Assembly: GCF_040409955.1 (NCBI RefSeq)
Contig: NZ_CP123384.1
Span: forward strand, 1,532,001-1,596,000
DNA: 64,000 bases
Reading direction: 5' to 3'
Source: Salipiger sp. H15
GTDB lineage: Bacteria; Pseudomonadota; Alphaproteobacteria; Rhodobacterales; Rhodobacteraceae
A program made the translations under genes and the position numbers. The notes below the pieces were generated by a model. It saw only the letters and a list, made by a program, of their open reading frames with translations. It was not told the origin of the DNA and did no database searches. Every line of letters starts with the position of its first letter. Position 1 is the stretch's first letter. Shown here in pieces: positions 47,669 through 56,259 of this stretch.

Positions 47669-47738
47669 AAACACGCGCGGCCCGCGCAAGCGCGACCGCG
47701 CAATGCAAGACGCAAAGCAAGGCAGCGAGGACAAAAAG

Positions 47739-48989
47739 ATGGCGGCACCGGGCGAGAACCTCCGGATCGATGGCGACCGACTCTGGGACAGCCTGATGGA
47801 GATGGCCAAGATCGGGCCGGGCGTCGCCGGGGGCAATAACCGCCAGACGCTGACCGACGAGGACGCCGAGGGCCGCACGCTGTTCCAGGGTTGGTGCGAG
47901 GCCGCGGGCCTGACCATGGGCGTCGATGCCATGGGCACCATGTTCGCCACCCGCCCCGGCGAGGACCCGGACGCGCTGCCGGTCTACGTCGGCTCGCACC
48001 TCGACACGCAGCCGACGGGCGGCAAGTACGACGGCGTGCTGGGCGTCTTGGGTGCGCTCGAGGCGGTGCGCACGATGAACGACCTCGGCATCAAGACGAA
48101 ACACCCGATCGTGGTCACCAACTGGGCCAACGAGGAGGGCGCGCGCTTTGCCCCCGCCATGCTGGCCTCGGGCGTCTTTGCCGGGGTGCATGACCTGGAA
48201 TACGCCTACGGGCGCAAGGATCTCGAGGGCAAGAGCTACGGCGACGAGCTGAAGCGTATCGGCTGGAAGGGTGAGGAAGAGGTCGGCGCGCGCAAGATGC
48301 ACGCCTATTACGAGCTGCACATCGAGCAGGGCCCGATCCTCGAGGCCGAGGGCAAGGACATCGGCGTGGTCACCCATTGCCAGGGGCTCTGGTGGCTCGA
48401 GTTCACCCTGACCGGCCGCGCCGCGCACACCGGCTCGACCCCGATGAACATGCGGGTGAACGCGGGTCTCGCCATGAGCCGGATCTTCGAGATGGTGCAG
48501 GAGGTGGCCATGGCCGCCCAGCCCGGTGCCGTCGGCGGCGTGGGGCAGGTGACCTTCTCGCCCAACTCGCGCAACGTGCTGCCGGGCAGCGTGGTCTTCA
48601 CCGTCGACATCCGCTCACCCGACCAGTCCAAGCTCGACGCGATGCGCGCCGAGATCGAGCGCCGCGCGCCTCAGATCTGCGCCGAGCTCGGTGTCGGCTG
48701 CGCGGTCGAGCCGGTGGGCCATTTCGACCCGGTCACCTTCGCCCCCGAGCTGGTCGAGAACGTGCGCAAGGCCGCCGAGCGGCTGGGGTATTCGCTCCTC
48801 GACATCATCTCGGGCGCGGGCCACGACGCGTGCTGGGCCGCCAAGGTGGCGCCTGCGACCATGGTCATGTGCCCCTGCGTGAACGGCATCTCGCACAACG
48901 AGGACGAGGAGATCTCGAAGGAGTGGGCCGCCGCAGGCACCGACGTGCTCTTCCATGCGGTGCTCGAGACCGCGGAGATCGTCGCCTGA
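47739..48989 (+). CDS. Zn-dependent amidase (beta-ureidopropionase / N-carbamoyl-amino-acid hydrolase)
   Basis: This 416-residue M20-family enzyme starts MAAPGENLRIDGDRLWDSLM after GAGGACAAAAAG; the frame is open 33 codons upstream through the operator, so that part is not coding. Metal ligands appear in YVGSHLDTQPTGGKYDGVLGV (His, Asp), NWANEEGARFAPAM (Glu-Glu), HIEQGP (His) and the closing NGISHNEDEEI (His). LTGRAAHTGSTPMNMRVNA is the dimerisation lid seen in carbamoylases. In this cluster it should hydrolyse N-carbamoyl-beta-alanine, the last step of reductive uracil breakdown. It is the first gene of the operon with dihydropyrimidinase and the importer. Confidence 0.9.
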   Translation: MAAPGENLRIDGDRLWDSLMEMAKIGPGVAGGNNRQTLTDEDAEGRTLFQGWCEAAGLTMGVDAMGTMFATRPGEDPDALPVYVGSHLDTQPTGGKYDGVLGVLGALEAVRTMNDLGIKTKHPIVVTNWANEEGARFAPAMLASGVFAGVHDLEYAYGRKDLEGKSYGDELKRIGWKGEEEVGARKMHAYYELHIEQGPILEAEGKDIGVVTHCQGLWWLEFTLTGRAAHTGSTPMNMRVNAGLAMSRIFEMVQEVAMAAQPGAVGGVGQVTFSPNSRNVLPGSVVFTVDIRSPDQSKLDAMRAEIERRAPQICAELGVGCAVEPVGHFDPVTFAPELVENVRKAAERLGYSLLDIISGAGHDACWAAKVAPATMVMCPCVNGISHNEDEEISKEWAAAGTDVLFHAVLETAEIVA

Positions 48990-49020
48990 GGCGAGGACCA
49001 GATAAGGGGCCTTGCCCCGC

Positions 49021-49040
49021 CCGCGGCCCCCGGGCCGCGG
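49021..49040. other. Intercistronic hairpin between the hydrolase and hydA
   Basis: CCGCGGCCC, two C, GGGCCGCGG: a perfect 9-bp repeat, no T-run, inside a 112-bp gap whose remaining bases show nothing but the hydA ribosome site. It may stabilise or mark a processing point in the message. Confidence 0.45.
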
Positions 49041-49101
49041 ACCTGCCGGGACGTTTTCTCGCAGAAGAAACCCCGGGCACAGAGTTCCAAGGGAGGAAAC
49101 C

Positions 49102-50553
49102 ATGTCCACAGTGATCAAGGGCGGCACCATCGTCACCGCCGATCTGAGCTACGAGGCCGACGTGCTGATCGAGGGCGGCCGCATCGTGGAGATCGGCCAG
49201 AACCTCAAGGGCGACGAGGTGCTGGATGCCTCGGGCTGCTACGTGATGCCGGGCGGGATCGACCCGCACACCCACCTCGAGATGCCCTTCATGGGCACCT
49301 ATTCGGCCGACGACTTCGACAGCGGCACCCGCGCGGCGCTGGCCGGGGGCACCACCATGGTGGTCGACTTCGCGCTGCCCTCGCCGGGGCAGGGGCTGCT
49401 CGACGCGCTGCAGATGTGGGACAACAAGTCGACCCGCGCGCATTGCGACTACTCCTTCCACATGGCGGTGACCTGGTGGAGCGAGCAGGTGTTCAACGAG
49501 ATGAAGGAGGTGGTGGACCGCGGCATCACCACCTTCAAGCACTTCATGGCCTACAAGGGCGCGCTGATGGTGAACGACGACGAGCTCTTCGCCTCGTTCC
49601 AGCGCTGCGCCGAGCTGGGGGCGATCCCGCTGGTCCATGCCGAGAACGGCGACGTGGTGGCCGAGCTCTCGGCGCGGCTGCTCGCCGCCGGCAACAACGG
49701 CCCCGAGGCGCATGCCTATTCGCGCCCGCCGCAGGTCGAGGGCGAGGCCACCAACCGCGCCATCATGATCGCCGACATGGCGGGCGTGCCGCTCTACGTG
49801 GTCCACGTCAGCTGCGAGGAAAGCCACGAGGCGATCCGCCGCGCGCGGCAGGCGGGCAAGCGGGTCTGGGGCGAGCCGCTGATCCAGCACCTGACGCTGG
49901 ACGAGAGCGAATACGCCAACGCCGACTGGGATCACGCCGCGCGCCGGGTGATGTCGCCACCCTTCCGCAACAAGACGCACCAGGACAGCCTCTGGGCCGG
50001 GCTCGCCTCGGGCTCGCTCTCCTGCGTGGCGACGGATCACTGCGCTTTCACCACCGCGCAGAAGCGCTTCGGCGTCGGCGATTTCACCAAGATCCCCAAT
50101 GGCACCGGCGGGCTGGAGGACCGGCTGCCGATGCTCTGGACGCAGGGCGTCGTCACCGGCCGGCTGACCCCGCAGGAATTCGTCGCGGTGACCTCGACCA
50201 ACATCGCCAAGATCCTCAACATCTACCCGCGCAAGGGGGCGATCCTCGTCGGCGCCGATGCCGACATCGTCGTGCTCGATCCCAAGCGCGAGAAGGTGAT
50301 CTCGGCCAAGGCGCAGCAGTCGGCCATCGACTACAACGTCTTCGAGGGCATGACGGTGAAGGGCCTGCCGCGCTTCGTGCTGAGCCGGGGCAAGGTCTCG
50401 GTGACCGAGGGCGCGATGAGCTCGCAGGAGGGCCACGGCCAGTTCGTCGCCCGCCCGCCCGCCGGGCCGGTGAGCCGCGCGCTCAGCTCGTGGAAGGAAC
50501 TGACCGCGCCGCGGAAGGTCGAGCGCACGGGCATCCCGGCCTCCGGGGTGTGA
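49102..50553 (+). CDS. hydA: Dihydropyrimidinase
   Basis: This 483-residue amidohydrolase begins MSTVIKGGTIVTADLSYEAD. The binuclear zinc ligands are visible: GGIDPHTHLEMPF (His-x-His, about residues 57-59), the carboxylated Lys in TTFKHFMAYKGALM (about 150), VHAENGD (His about 183), VVHVSCEE (His about 239) and VATDHCAFT (Asp about 312). It opens dihydrouracil to N-carbamoyl-beta-alanine, between PreTA and the upstream amidase. GGGAGGAAACC marks the start. The C-terminal 60 residues, ending RKVERTGIPASGV, are as in other dihydropyrimidinases. Confidence 0.95.
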   Translation: MSTVIKGGTIVTADLSYEADVLIEGGRIVEIGQNLKGDEVLDASGCYVMPGGIDPHTHLEMPFMGTYSADDFDSGTRAALAGGTTMVVDFALPSPGQGLLDALQMWDNKSTRAHCDYSFHMAVTWWSEQVFNEMKEVVDRGITTFKHFMAYKGALMVNDDELFASFQRCAELGAIPLVHAENGDVVAELSARLLAAGNNGPEAHAYSRPPQVEGEATNRAIMIADMAGVPLYVVHVSCEESHEAIRRARQAGKRVWGEPLIQHLTLDESEYANADWDHAARRVMSPPFRNKTHQDSLWAGLASGSLSCVATDHCAFTTAQKRFGVGDFTKIPNGTGGLEDRLPMLWTQGVVTGRLTPQEFVAVTSTNIAKILNIYPRKGAILVGADADIVVLDPKREKVISAKAQQSAIDYNVFEGMTVKGLPRFVLSRGKVSVTEGAMSSQEGHGQFVARPPAGPVSRALSSWKELTAPRKVERTGIPASGV

Positions 50554-50570
50554 TATAGACATTGCACGAC

Positions 50571-50603
50571 CGGGGCAGGGGGCCAGAAGACGCCCCCGCC
50601 CCG
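50571..50603. other. Intercistronic hairpin between hydA and the ABC importer genes
   Basis: CGGGGC-A-GGGGGC (50571-50583) pairs with GCCCCCGCCCCG (50592-50603), a 12-bp stem with one bulged A and an 8-nt loop, no T-run. It may dampen or separate expression of catabolic and transport genes. Confidence 0.5.
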
Positions 50604-50619
50604 CACAGGGAAGACGAAG

Positions 50620-51441
50620 ATGATGACACAGAAAGCGGTCGCCCCGGCGGCGGGTGCCATGCCGGCACAGACGGTGATCTCGGCCGAGGGGCTGAACCTC
50701 GTCTACGAGACGAACGACGGCCCGGTACAGGCGCTGAAGGACGTGGACCTGAAGATCGGCAAGGGCGACTTCGTCTCCTTCATCGGTCCCTCGGGCTGCG
50801 GCAAGACCACCTTCCTGCGGGTGATGGCCGACCTCGAGACGCCGACCTCCGGCACGGTGCTGGTCAACGGCGTGAGCCCCGAGGCGGCGCGCAAGGCACG
50901 CGCCTATGGCTACGTCTTCCAGGCGGCTGGCCTCTACCCCTGGCGCACCATCGGCGGCAACATCCGCCTGCCGCTCGAGATCATGGGCTATCCCAAGGCC
51001 GAGCAGGCCGAGCGGGTGAAGCGCGTGCTCGATATGGTCGAGCTTTCGGGCTTCGAGAAGAAATACCCCTGGCAGCTCTCGGGCGGCATGCAGCAGCGCG
51101 CCTCGATCGCTCGCGCGCTGGCCTTCGACGCCGACATCCTGCTGATGGACGAGCCCTTCGGGGCGCTCGACGAGATCGTGCGCGACCACCTCAACCAGCA
51201 GCTGCTCGAGCTCTGGGCGCGGACCGAGAAGACCATCTGCTTCGTCACCCACTCGATCCCCGAGGCGGTGTATCTCTCGACCCGGATCGTGGTCATGTCG
51301 CCGCGCCCGGGCCGGATCACCGACATCATCGAAAGCCCGCTGCCGAGGGAGCGCCCGCTGGAGATCCGCGACACGCCGGAATTCCTCGAGATCGCCCACC
51401 GCGTGCGCGAGGGGCTGCGGGCGGGGCACGCCTATGACTGA
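50620..51441 (+). CDS. ABC importer ATP-binding protein (pyrimidine-type substrate)
   Basis: This 273-residue ATPase has Walker [13 protein letters not shown], a Q-loop in [18 protein letters not shown], signature [14 protein letters not shown], Walker [14 protein letters not shown] and switch His in [10 protein letters not shown]. It belongs to the nitrate/taurine/thiamine-precursor group of importers, matching the two permeases and binding protein downstream. Two adjacent ATGs (50620 and 50623) are both possible. The substrate is inferred to be a pyrimidine or related ring compound from gene context only. Confidence 0.9.
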   Translation: MMTQKAVAPAAGAMPAQTVISAEGLNLVYETNDGPVQALKDVDLKIGKGDFVSFIGPSGCGKTTFLRVMADLETPTSGTVLVNGVSPEAARKARAYGYVFQAAGLYPWRTIGGNIRLPLEIMGYPKAEQAERVKRVLDMVELSGFEKKYPWQLSGGMQQRASIARALAFDADILLMDEPFGALDEIVRDHLNQQLLELWARTEKTICFVTHSIPEAVYLSTRIVVMSPRPGRITDIIESPLPRERPLEIRDTPEFLEIAHRVREGLRAGHAYD

Positions 51442-51462
51442 CTATTGGGAGCGGAGCGCGCA

Positions 51463-51702
51463 ATGAACCTTGTGAGAAGTGATCTGGTGGCCATTGTTGA
51501 AGCGGTGCTTAAGCACTTGGGTGGACAAGGCACAGTACCAGAGGTTGCCAAAGAGATTTGGTCCAGACACGAACAGCAGCTGAGGGCTTCGGGCGACCTC
51601 TTTTATACTTGGCAATACGACATGCGCTGGGCGGCGCAGCGGCTAGCTCACCGAGGAAAATTGACCAAGGTCGATCCAAGGGGCATTTGGCGCCTGCTAT
51701 GA
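51463..51702 (+). CDS. Small winged-helix-like protein inserted in the importer operon
   Basis: This 79-residue protein begins MNLVRSDLVAIVEAVLKHLG and ends KLTKVDPRGIWRLL. The pattern of a helical part followed by YDMRWAAQRLAHRGKLTKVD and a closing RGIWRL strand resembles the winged-helix domain at the N-terminus of Mrr-like restriction proteins and similar DNA- or protein-binding modules; this is a fold guess. The base composition is visibly lower in GC than every neighbour, and codons such as CTT, AAA, TTG and AGA are common here and rare nearby. It sits between the ABC ATPase and an acetyltransferase gene, sharing ATGA with the latter. It is probably a recent acquisition. No function is assigned. 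Confidence 0.6.
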   Translation: MNLVRSDLVAIVEAVLKHLGGQGTVPEVAKEIWSRHEQQLRASGDLFYTWQYDMRWAAQRLAHRGKLTKVDPRGIWRLL

Positions 51703-52136
51703 CTTATGGCGAACGAACAGTGAGGCGCGCCACCGAGGCCGACATTCCCGCCTGCGCGGCGGTGGTGAACGGCTGGATCGACGCCACGGCGTGGTTCCCG
51801 CGCGTGCACAGCGCCGAGGAGGTCGAGGGCTTCCTGCGCGAGGCCTTCCCCGAGCGCGAGATCTGGGTGATCGGCGATCCGGTCGAAGGGTATCTTTCGG
51901 TCGACCCCGGGGCGGGCAAGGTCGGGGCGCTCTACTGCGCGCGCAGCGGCGCGGGGCTGGGCAAGGCGCTGATGGACAAGGCAAAGGAAGGGCGCGACCG
52001 GCTCTTCCTGCACACGCATGTGGCCAACGAGGCGGCGCGGCGCTTCTACGCGCGCGAGGGCTTCGTCGAGGCGGGCGCGGTCGATCCCGAGCCGCCGCAT
52101 GAGTCGCCCGAGCTGCGGATGGAGTGGGCGCGATGA
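51699..52136 (+). CDS. GNAT-family acetyltransferase
   Basis: This 145-residue protein (from ATG at 51699) carries a GNAT fold: VRRATEADIPACAAVVNGWI at the start, the acetyl-CoA loop CARSGAGLGKALMDKAKE and NEAARRFYAREGFVEAG near the end. An in-frame GTG at 51720 directly before RRATEAD gives the length usual for this group, and may be the original start from before the upstream small gene arrived. The stop overlaps the permease start (ATGA). It could modify a breakdown product of pyrimidines; the substrate is unknown. Confidence 0.82.
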   Translation: MTYGERTVRRATEADIPACAAVVNGWIDATAWFPRVHSAEEVEGFLREAFPEREIWVIGDPVEGYLSVDPGAGKVGALYCARSGAGLGKALMDKAKEGRDRLFLHTHVANEAARRFYAREGFVEAGAVDPEPPHESPELRMEWAR

Positions 52137-52993
52137 GGAAGGTCCTTCCCGTCCTGACCGTCGTGCTGGCCATCCTGGTGATCTGGTACGGCGCCGCGGT
52201 GATGCTCAACCGGCAATGGGTGCTCGACCAGGCGGCGCGGCAGGACCGCGTGCTGACCACCTCTGAGCTGATCGCCGAGACCTGGGCGCAGGACAAGCCC
52301 AAGCTGCCCGCGCCGCACCAGGTGGCGGCCGAGCTCTGGGACACGGTGGTGATGAAGAAGCCCACTTCGAAACGCAGCCTCGTCTACCACGCCTGGGTGA
52401 CGATGAGCGCGACGGTGCTAGGCTTCGGCCTCGGCACGCTGCTCGGCTTCGCGCTGGCGGTGGGCATCGTCTACAACCGGGTGATGGACCGCTCGGTGAT
52501 GCCTTGGGTGATCGCCAGCCAGACCATCCCGATCCTTGCCATCGCGCCGATGATCATCGTGGTGCTGAACGCCATGGGCATCTCGGGCCTGCTGCCGAAG
52601 GCGATGATCTCGATGTACCTGTCGTTCTTCCCGGTGGTCGTCGGCATGGTGAAGGGGCTGCGCAGCCCGGACGCCATGCAGCTCGACCAGATGCGCACCT
52701 GGAGCGCCACGCGCGCGCAGGAGTTCCGGCGGCTGCGGCTGCCGGCCTCGATGCCCTATCTCTTCGCCTCGATGAAGATCGCCATGGCGGCGAGCCTCGT
52801 CGGTGCCATCGTCGGCGAGCTGCCGACCGGCGCAGTGGCCGGGCTCGGCGCGCGGCTTCTCGCGGGCAGCTACTACGGCCAGACCATCCAGATCTGGTCG
52901 GCGCTGCTGATGGCGGCGGCGCTGGCGGCGGCGCTGGTGGGGCTGATCGGGCTCATCCAGCGCATCACCCTCAAGCGGATGGGCATGGCATGA
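52133..52993 (+). CDS. ABC importer permease 1
   Basis: This 286-residue inner-membrane protein has an N-terminal span (VLPVLTVVLAILVIWYGAAV), a periplasmic loop and about five more spans. The EAA-type loop EFRRLRLPASMPYLFASMKI near residue 200 contacts the ATPase. It belongs to the SsuC/ThiX permease type. It overlaps both neighbours by 4 bp (ATGA each side), a tightly coupled operon. Confidence 0.88.
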   Translation: MRKVLPVLTVVLAILVIWYGAAVMLNRQWVLDQAARQDRVLTTSELIAETWAQDKPKLPAPHQVAAELWDTVVMKKPTSKRSLVYHAWVTMSATVLGFGLGTLLGFALAVGIVYNRVMDRSVMPWVIASQTIPILAIAPMIIVVLNAMGISGLLPKAMISMYLSFFPVVVGMVKGLRSPDAMQLDQMRTWSATRAQEFRRLRLPASMPYLFASMKIAMAASLVGAIVGELPTGAVAGLGARLLAGSYYGQTIQIWSALLMAAALAAALVGLIGLIQRITLKRMGMA

Positions 52994-53829
52994 GCTGGAT
53001 ACTCGCAGGGCTGGCCGTCTGGGCGCTGGGGCTCGCGGCGAACATCCGGCTGTCGAAGAGCAGGAGCCGCGCCGCGGCGCTGGCGGTGCCGGTGATCTTC
53101 GGCCTGACGCTGGTCTTCGTCTGGGAGGCGGTGGTGCGCGGCTTCGGCATCTCGCCGGTGCTGCTGCCCGCGCCCTCGGTGATCGCGGCGCGTTTCGCCC
53201 AGTCGGGCGCGGTGCTCTGGCAGGACTTCGTGCAGACCGTGCTGAAGGGCGCGCTCACCGGCTACGTGCTCGGCTGCGGCGCGGCGCTGCTGACCGCGGT
53301 CGTGGTGGACCGCTTCGACTTCCTCCGCCGCGGCCTCTTGCCGGTGGGCAACTTCGTCGCGGCGCTGCCGATCATCGGCATCGCGCCGATCCTCGTCATG
53401 TGGTTCGGTTTCGACTGGCAGTCGAAGGCGGCGGTCGTGGTGGTGATGGTGTTCTTCCCGGTGCTGGTCAACGCGGTCGAGGGGCTGGGGGACACCAGCG
53501 CCATGCAGCGCGACCTCATGCGCACCTATGCCGCGGGCTACTGGACGAGCCTGTGGAAGCTGCGCCTGCCGGCGGCGCTGCCCTTCATCTTCAACGGGCT
53601 GAAGATCGCCTCCACCCTCGCGCTGATCGGCGCCATCGTGGCCGAGTTCTTCGGCTCGCCGATCACCGGCATGGGCTTTCGGATTTCCACCAGCGTCGGG
53701 CTCCTGCAGCTCGACCTCGTGTGGGCAGAGATCGTGGTGGCCGCGCTTGCGGGCTCGGCCTTCTACGGCGGCGTGGCGCTGATCGAACGCGCCGCGACCT
53801 TCTGGCACCCGTCGCAGCGGGGCCGGTGA
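52990..53829 (+). CDS. ABC importer permease 2
   Basis: This 279-residue protein opens MSWILAGLAVWALGLAANIR and has about six membrane spans. The cytoplasmic EAA-like loop SLWKLRLPAALPFIFNGLKIA is near residue 190. It pairs with permease 1 to form the heterodimeric channel. It starts within the stop of permease 1 (ATGA) and is followed 55 bp later by the binding protein. Confidence 0.88.
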   Translation: MSWILAGLAVWALGLAANIRLSKSRSRAAALAVPVIFGLTLVFVWEAVVRGFGISPVLLPAPSVIAARFAQSGAVLWQDFVQTVLKGALTGYVLGCGAALLTAVVVDRFDFLRRGLLPVGNFVAALPIIGIAPILVMWFGFDWQSKAAVVVVMVFFPVLVNAVEGLGDTSAMQRDLMRTYAAGYWTSLWKLRLPAALPFIFNGLKIASTLALIGAIVAEFFGSPITGMGFRISTSVGLLQLDLVWAEIVVAALAGSAFYGGVALIERAATFWHPSQRGR

Positions 53830-53884
53830 AACAGCAACCTGCGGTGCAAAGACAAAGAAACGCGCAATGCAACAGGAGAGACTG

Positions 53885-54877
53885 ATGACCAAGTTTACCG
53901 GATGGGGGATCGCCTCGGCGATGCTGCTCGCGGCGGGCGGTGCCCAGGCGGCGGACGAGCTGACGCTGCAGCTCAAGTGGGTGACCCAGGCCCAGTTCGC
54001 CGGCTACTACGTGGCCGCCGAGAAGGGCTTCTACGAGGAAGAGAACCTCGACGTGACGATCAAGCCGGGCGGGCCGGACATCGCCCCGGTGCAGGTGCTG
54101 CTGGGCGGCGGCGCCGACGTGATGGTCGACTGGCTGCCCTCGGCCCTCGCCGCCCGCGAGAACGGCGCGCCGATCGTCAACATCGCGCAGCCCTTCAAGT
54201 CCTCGGGGCTGATGCTGACCTGCCTCAAGGAGCACGGCATCGAGAGCCCGGCCGACTTCCCCGGCCACACGCTCGGCACCTGGTTCTTCGGCAACGAGCT
54301 GCCGCTCTATTCCTGGATGTCCAAGCTCGGCTACAAGACCGACGGCTCCGAGGGCGGCGTGACCATCCAGAAGATCAACTTCAACGTCGATCCGCTGCTG
54401 CAGAAGCAGGTCGAATGCGCCACCACCATGACCTACAACGAGTACTGGCAGGTGATCGACGCGGGGCTGAAGCCCGAGGACCTCGTGGTCTTCAAGTACC
54501 AGGACGAGGGCATCGCGACGCTCGAGGACGGGCTCTACACCACCGAGGCGAACCTTGCCGACCCGGCGATGACCGACAAGCTGGTGCGTTTCGTGCGCGC
54601 CTCGATGAAGGGCTGGAAATACGCCGAGGAGAACCCGGACGAGGCGGCCGACATCGTGCTCGAGAACGACGAGACCGGAGCGCAGACCGAAGAGCACCAG
54701 AAACGCATGATGGGCGAGATCGCCAAGCTGACCGCCGGCTCGAACGGCGCGCTGGACCCGGCCGATTTCACCCGCACCGTCGAGGTGCTGCTGAGCGCCG
54801 GCGCGGACCCGGTGATCACCAAGGACCCGGGCGAGGCCGCCTGGACCCATGCGATCACCGACGAGGCGCTGAAGTAA
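53885..54877 (+). CDS. NMT1/THI5-like periplasmic substrate-binding protein
   Basis: This 330-residue protein has a signal peptide (TKFTGWGIASAMLLAAGGAQ then AADE). LQLKWVTQAQFAGYYVAAEKG and ENLDVTIKPGGPDIAPVQVLLGGGADVMV match the NMT1/THI5-like binding proteins that capture thiamine precursors or other pyrimidines, and LGTWFFGNELPLYSWM is the ligand region. A CxxT-like segment (KQVECATTMTYNEYW) is also typical. It delivers the solute to the two permeases. AGGAGAGACTG precedes the start. A terminator follows, closing the regulon. Confidence 0.88.
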   Translation: MTKFTGWGIASAMLLAAGGAQAADELTLQLKWVTQAQFAGYYVAAEKGFYEEENLDVTIKPGGPDIAPVQVLLGGGADVMVDWLPSALAARENGAPIVNIAQPFKSSGLMLTCLKEHGIESPADFPGHTLGTWFFGNELPLYSWMSKLGYKTDGSEGGVTIQKINFNVDPLLQKQVECATTMTYNEYWQVIDAGLKPEDLVVFKYQDEGIATLEDGLYTTEANLADPAMTDKLVRFVRASMKGWKYAEENPDEAADIVLENDETGAQTEEHQKRMMGEIAKLTAGSNGALDPADFTRTVEVLLSAGADPVITKDPGEAAWTHAITDEALK

Positions 54878-54903
54878 GCGCGACCCGAGGTCTTGAAACA
54901 AAT

Positions 54904-54933
54904 AAGGGGTGGCGCCAGCGCCACCCCTTTCTT
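54904..54933 (+). terminator. Intrinsic terminator of the pyrimidine importer operon
   Basis: AAGGGGTGGCGC and GCGCCACCCCTT (54904-54929) make a near-continuous stem of up to 12 bp, followed by TCTTC. Confidence 0.8.
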
Positions 54934-55072
54934 CATGAAAACACTTGTCGTTCTGACCGGGGGGAAAACGGGGAAAACCCGCAAGGCAACCGCGGTACTC
55001 GTCAAGGACACCCGAGTCCTAGTGTTCCCATGTGACGGGCCCATGACAGGGCCCGCGTCCTGGTGCCGGGGG

Positions 55073-55447
55073 TCAGGCCGGGCGCGCGCGGCTCAGCGTG
55101 CGCAAGAGCTCGGCGCTGTTGAACGGGCGCTGCAGCACCTCGTAGGCGCAATGCTCGCCCTGCTGTTCCGCAGCGTCCCCGGCCAGCGCGATCCGGGTGC
55201 CCGCGGCGTGCAGGAGCTGGCCGAGCGGGCTGCGCGGAACCTCGTCCGGCGCCATCTGCAGCAGCGCGACGCCGATATGCCCCTCGGACTGGACGAGCAG
55301 CAGCGCCGCCTCCGCGGACTGCGCGCAGACCACGCGCGCGCTCGGGTCATGTTCGGAGATGCTGCGCGCCACGTCCTCGGCGACGAAGGGGTCATTGAGC
55401 AGCACGAGAAAACCCGGCGGGGTCCCGGGCAGGTCATCGGGAATCAT
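55073..55447 (-). CDS. Degenerate receiver-like protein
   Basis: This 124-residue protein, from an ATG with AGGAGACCGCGA before it, is about the size of a single receiver domain. The order of elements fits: GFLVLLNDPFVAEDVARSI (first strand), HIGVALLQMAP where the phospho-acceptor strand should be, IALAGDA, and a C-terminal VLQRPFNSAELL. The acceptor Asp is replaced by Gln (about residue 64), one of the acidic pair is Asn (residue 18), and the conserved Lys is Arg. It is therefore probably not phosphorylated. The ATG at 55513 would add 22 residues but lacks a ribosome site. It is divergent from a Crp/Fnr gene, 77 bp apart, and the two may form a regulatory pair. Confidence 0.65.
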   Translation of the reverse strand: MIPDDLPGTPPGFLVLLNDPFVAEDVARSISEHDPSARVVCAQSAEAALLLVQSEGHIGVALLQMAPDEVPRSPLGQLLHAAGTRIALAGDAAEQQGEHCAYEVLQRPFNSAELLRTLSRARPA

Positions 55448-55524
55448 TCGCGGTCTCCTCTCGAAGCGTCCAATCTGGAACCAATCGGCCGGGGGCGCAT
55501 TAATCTGCGACATAGGAGGCCGAG

Positions 55525-56256
55525 ATGCGTCAGATTTCCTGCAAGAGCTGCCCGCTGCGTCGCAAGGCGCTGTTCCGGTCCTTCGAGGAGGACGAGCTGG
55601 CCTTCATGGAAAGGTTCAAGGTCGGGGAACTGAGCGTCGATCCGGGCACGCACCTGCTGATCGAGGGGGCGAACTCGCCGCAGATCTACACCGTGCTCGA
55701 GGGCATGGGGCTACGTTACAAGACGCTCGAGAACGGCCGCAGGCAGGTGATCAACTTCCTGCTGCCGGGCGATCTGACCGGGCTGCAGGCGGGCTTGCTG
55801 GGCGAGATGAAACACTCGGTGCAGGCGACGAGCGCGATGCGGCTCTGCGTGTTCAACCGGGCCGATCTCTGGACCCTCTACCGCAAGCAGCCGTCGCTCG
55901 CCTACGACGTGACCTGGATCGCCGCGTCCGAGGAGCATTTCCTAGGCGAGACGCTTGCCTCCGTCGGCCAGCGCGACGCGGCGGAGCGGGTGGCCTGGGC
56001 GCTGCTCAAGATCTACCGGCGGCTGACGGAGCTGGGGATCGGGCAGGGGGAGCGGGTGCCGCTGCCCTACCGCCAGCAGGATCTGGCGGACGCGCTCGGC
56101 CTGTCGCTGGTGCACACCAACAAGACGCTGGCGCGGCTGCGGAAGCGGGGCCTCGCCGAATGGACCGAGGGCGAGCTGCATGTCAGCGACGCCGAGGGCA
56201 TGGCAGAGCTTGCCATGGCCGATGTCGAGGAACCCGCGCTGCGCCCCCTGCTCTGA
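55525..56256 (+). CDS. Crp/Fnr-family transcriptional regulator
   Basis: This 243-residue protein has an N-terminal cyclic-nucleotide-type barrel (FMERFKVGELSVDPGTHLLI ... INFLLPGDLTGLQAG) and a C-terminal winged helix (LPYRQQDLADALGLSLVHTNKTLARLRKRG). Two cysteines (residues 6 and 9, SCKSC) lie at the start, fewer than the four needed by oxygen-sensing FNR; the ligand, if any, is unknown. GGAGG precedes the ATG. It is divergent from the degenerate receiver and followed 3 bp later by the convergent stop of the LacI gene. Confidence 0.9.
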   Translation: MRQISCKSCPLRRKALFRSFEEDELAFMERFKVGELSVDPGTHLLIEGANSPQIYTVLEGMGLRYKTLENGRRQVINFLLPGDLTGLQAGLLGEMKHSVQATSAMRLCVFNRADLWTLYRKQPSLAYDVTWIAASEEHFLGETLASVGQRDAAERVAWALLKIYRRLTELGIGQGERVPLPYRQQDLADALGLSLVHTNKTLARLRKRGLAEWTEGELHVSDAEGMAELAMADVEEPALRPLL

Positions 56257-56259
56257 GCG

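Noticed and set aside
55040..55072. GGGCCC-N6-GGGCCC hairpin as terminator of the receiver-like gene
   Set aside because: There is no T-run on the minus strand, so it is too weak to list as a terminator; it may still be an RNA hairpin.
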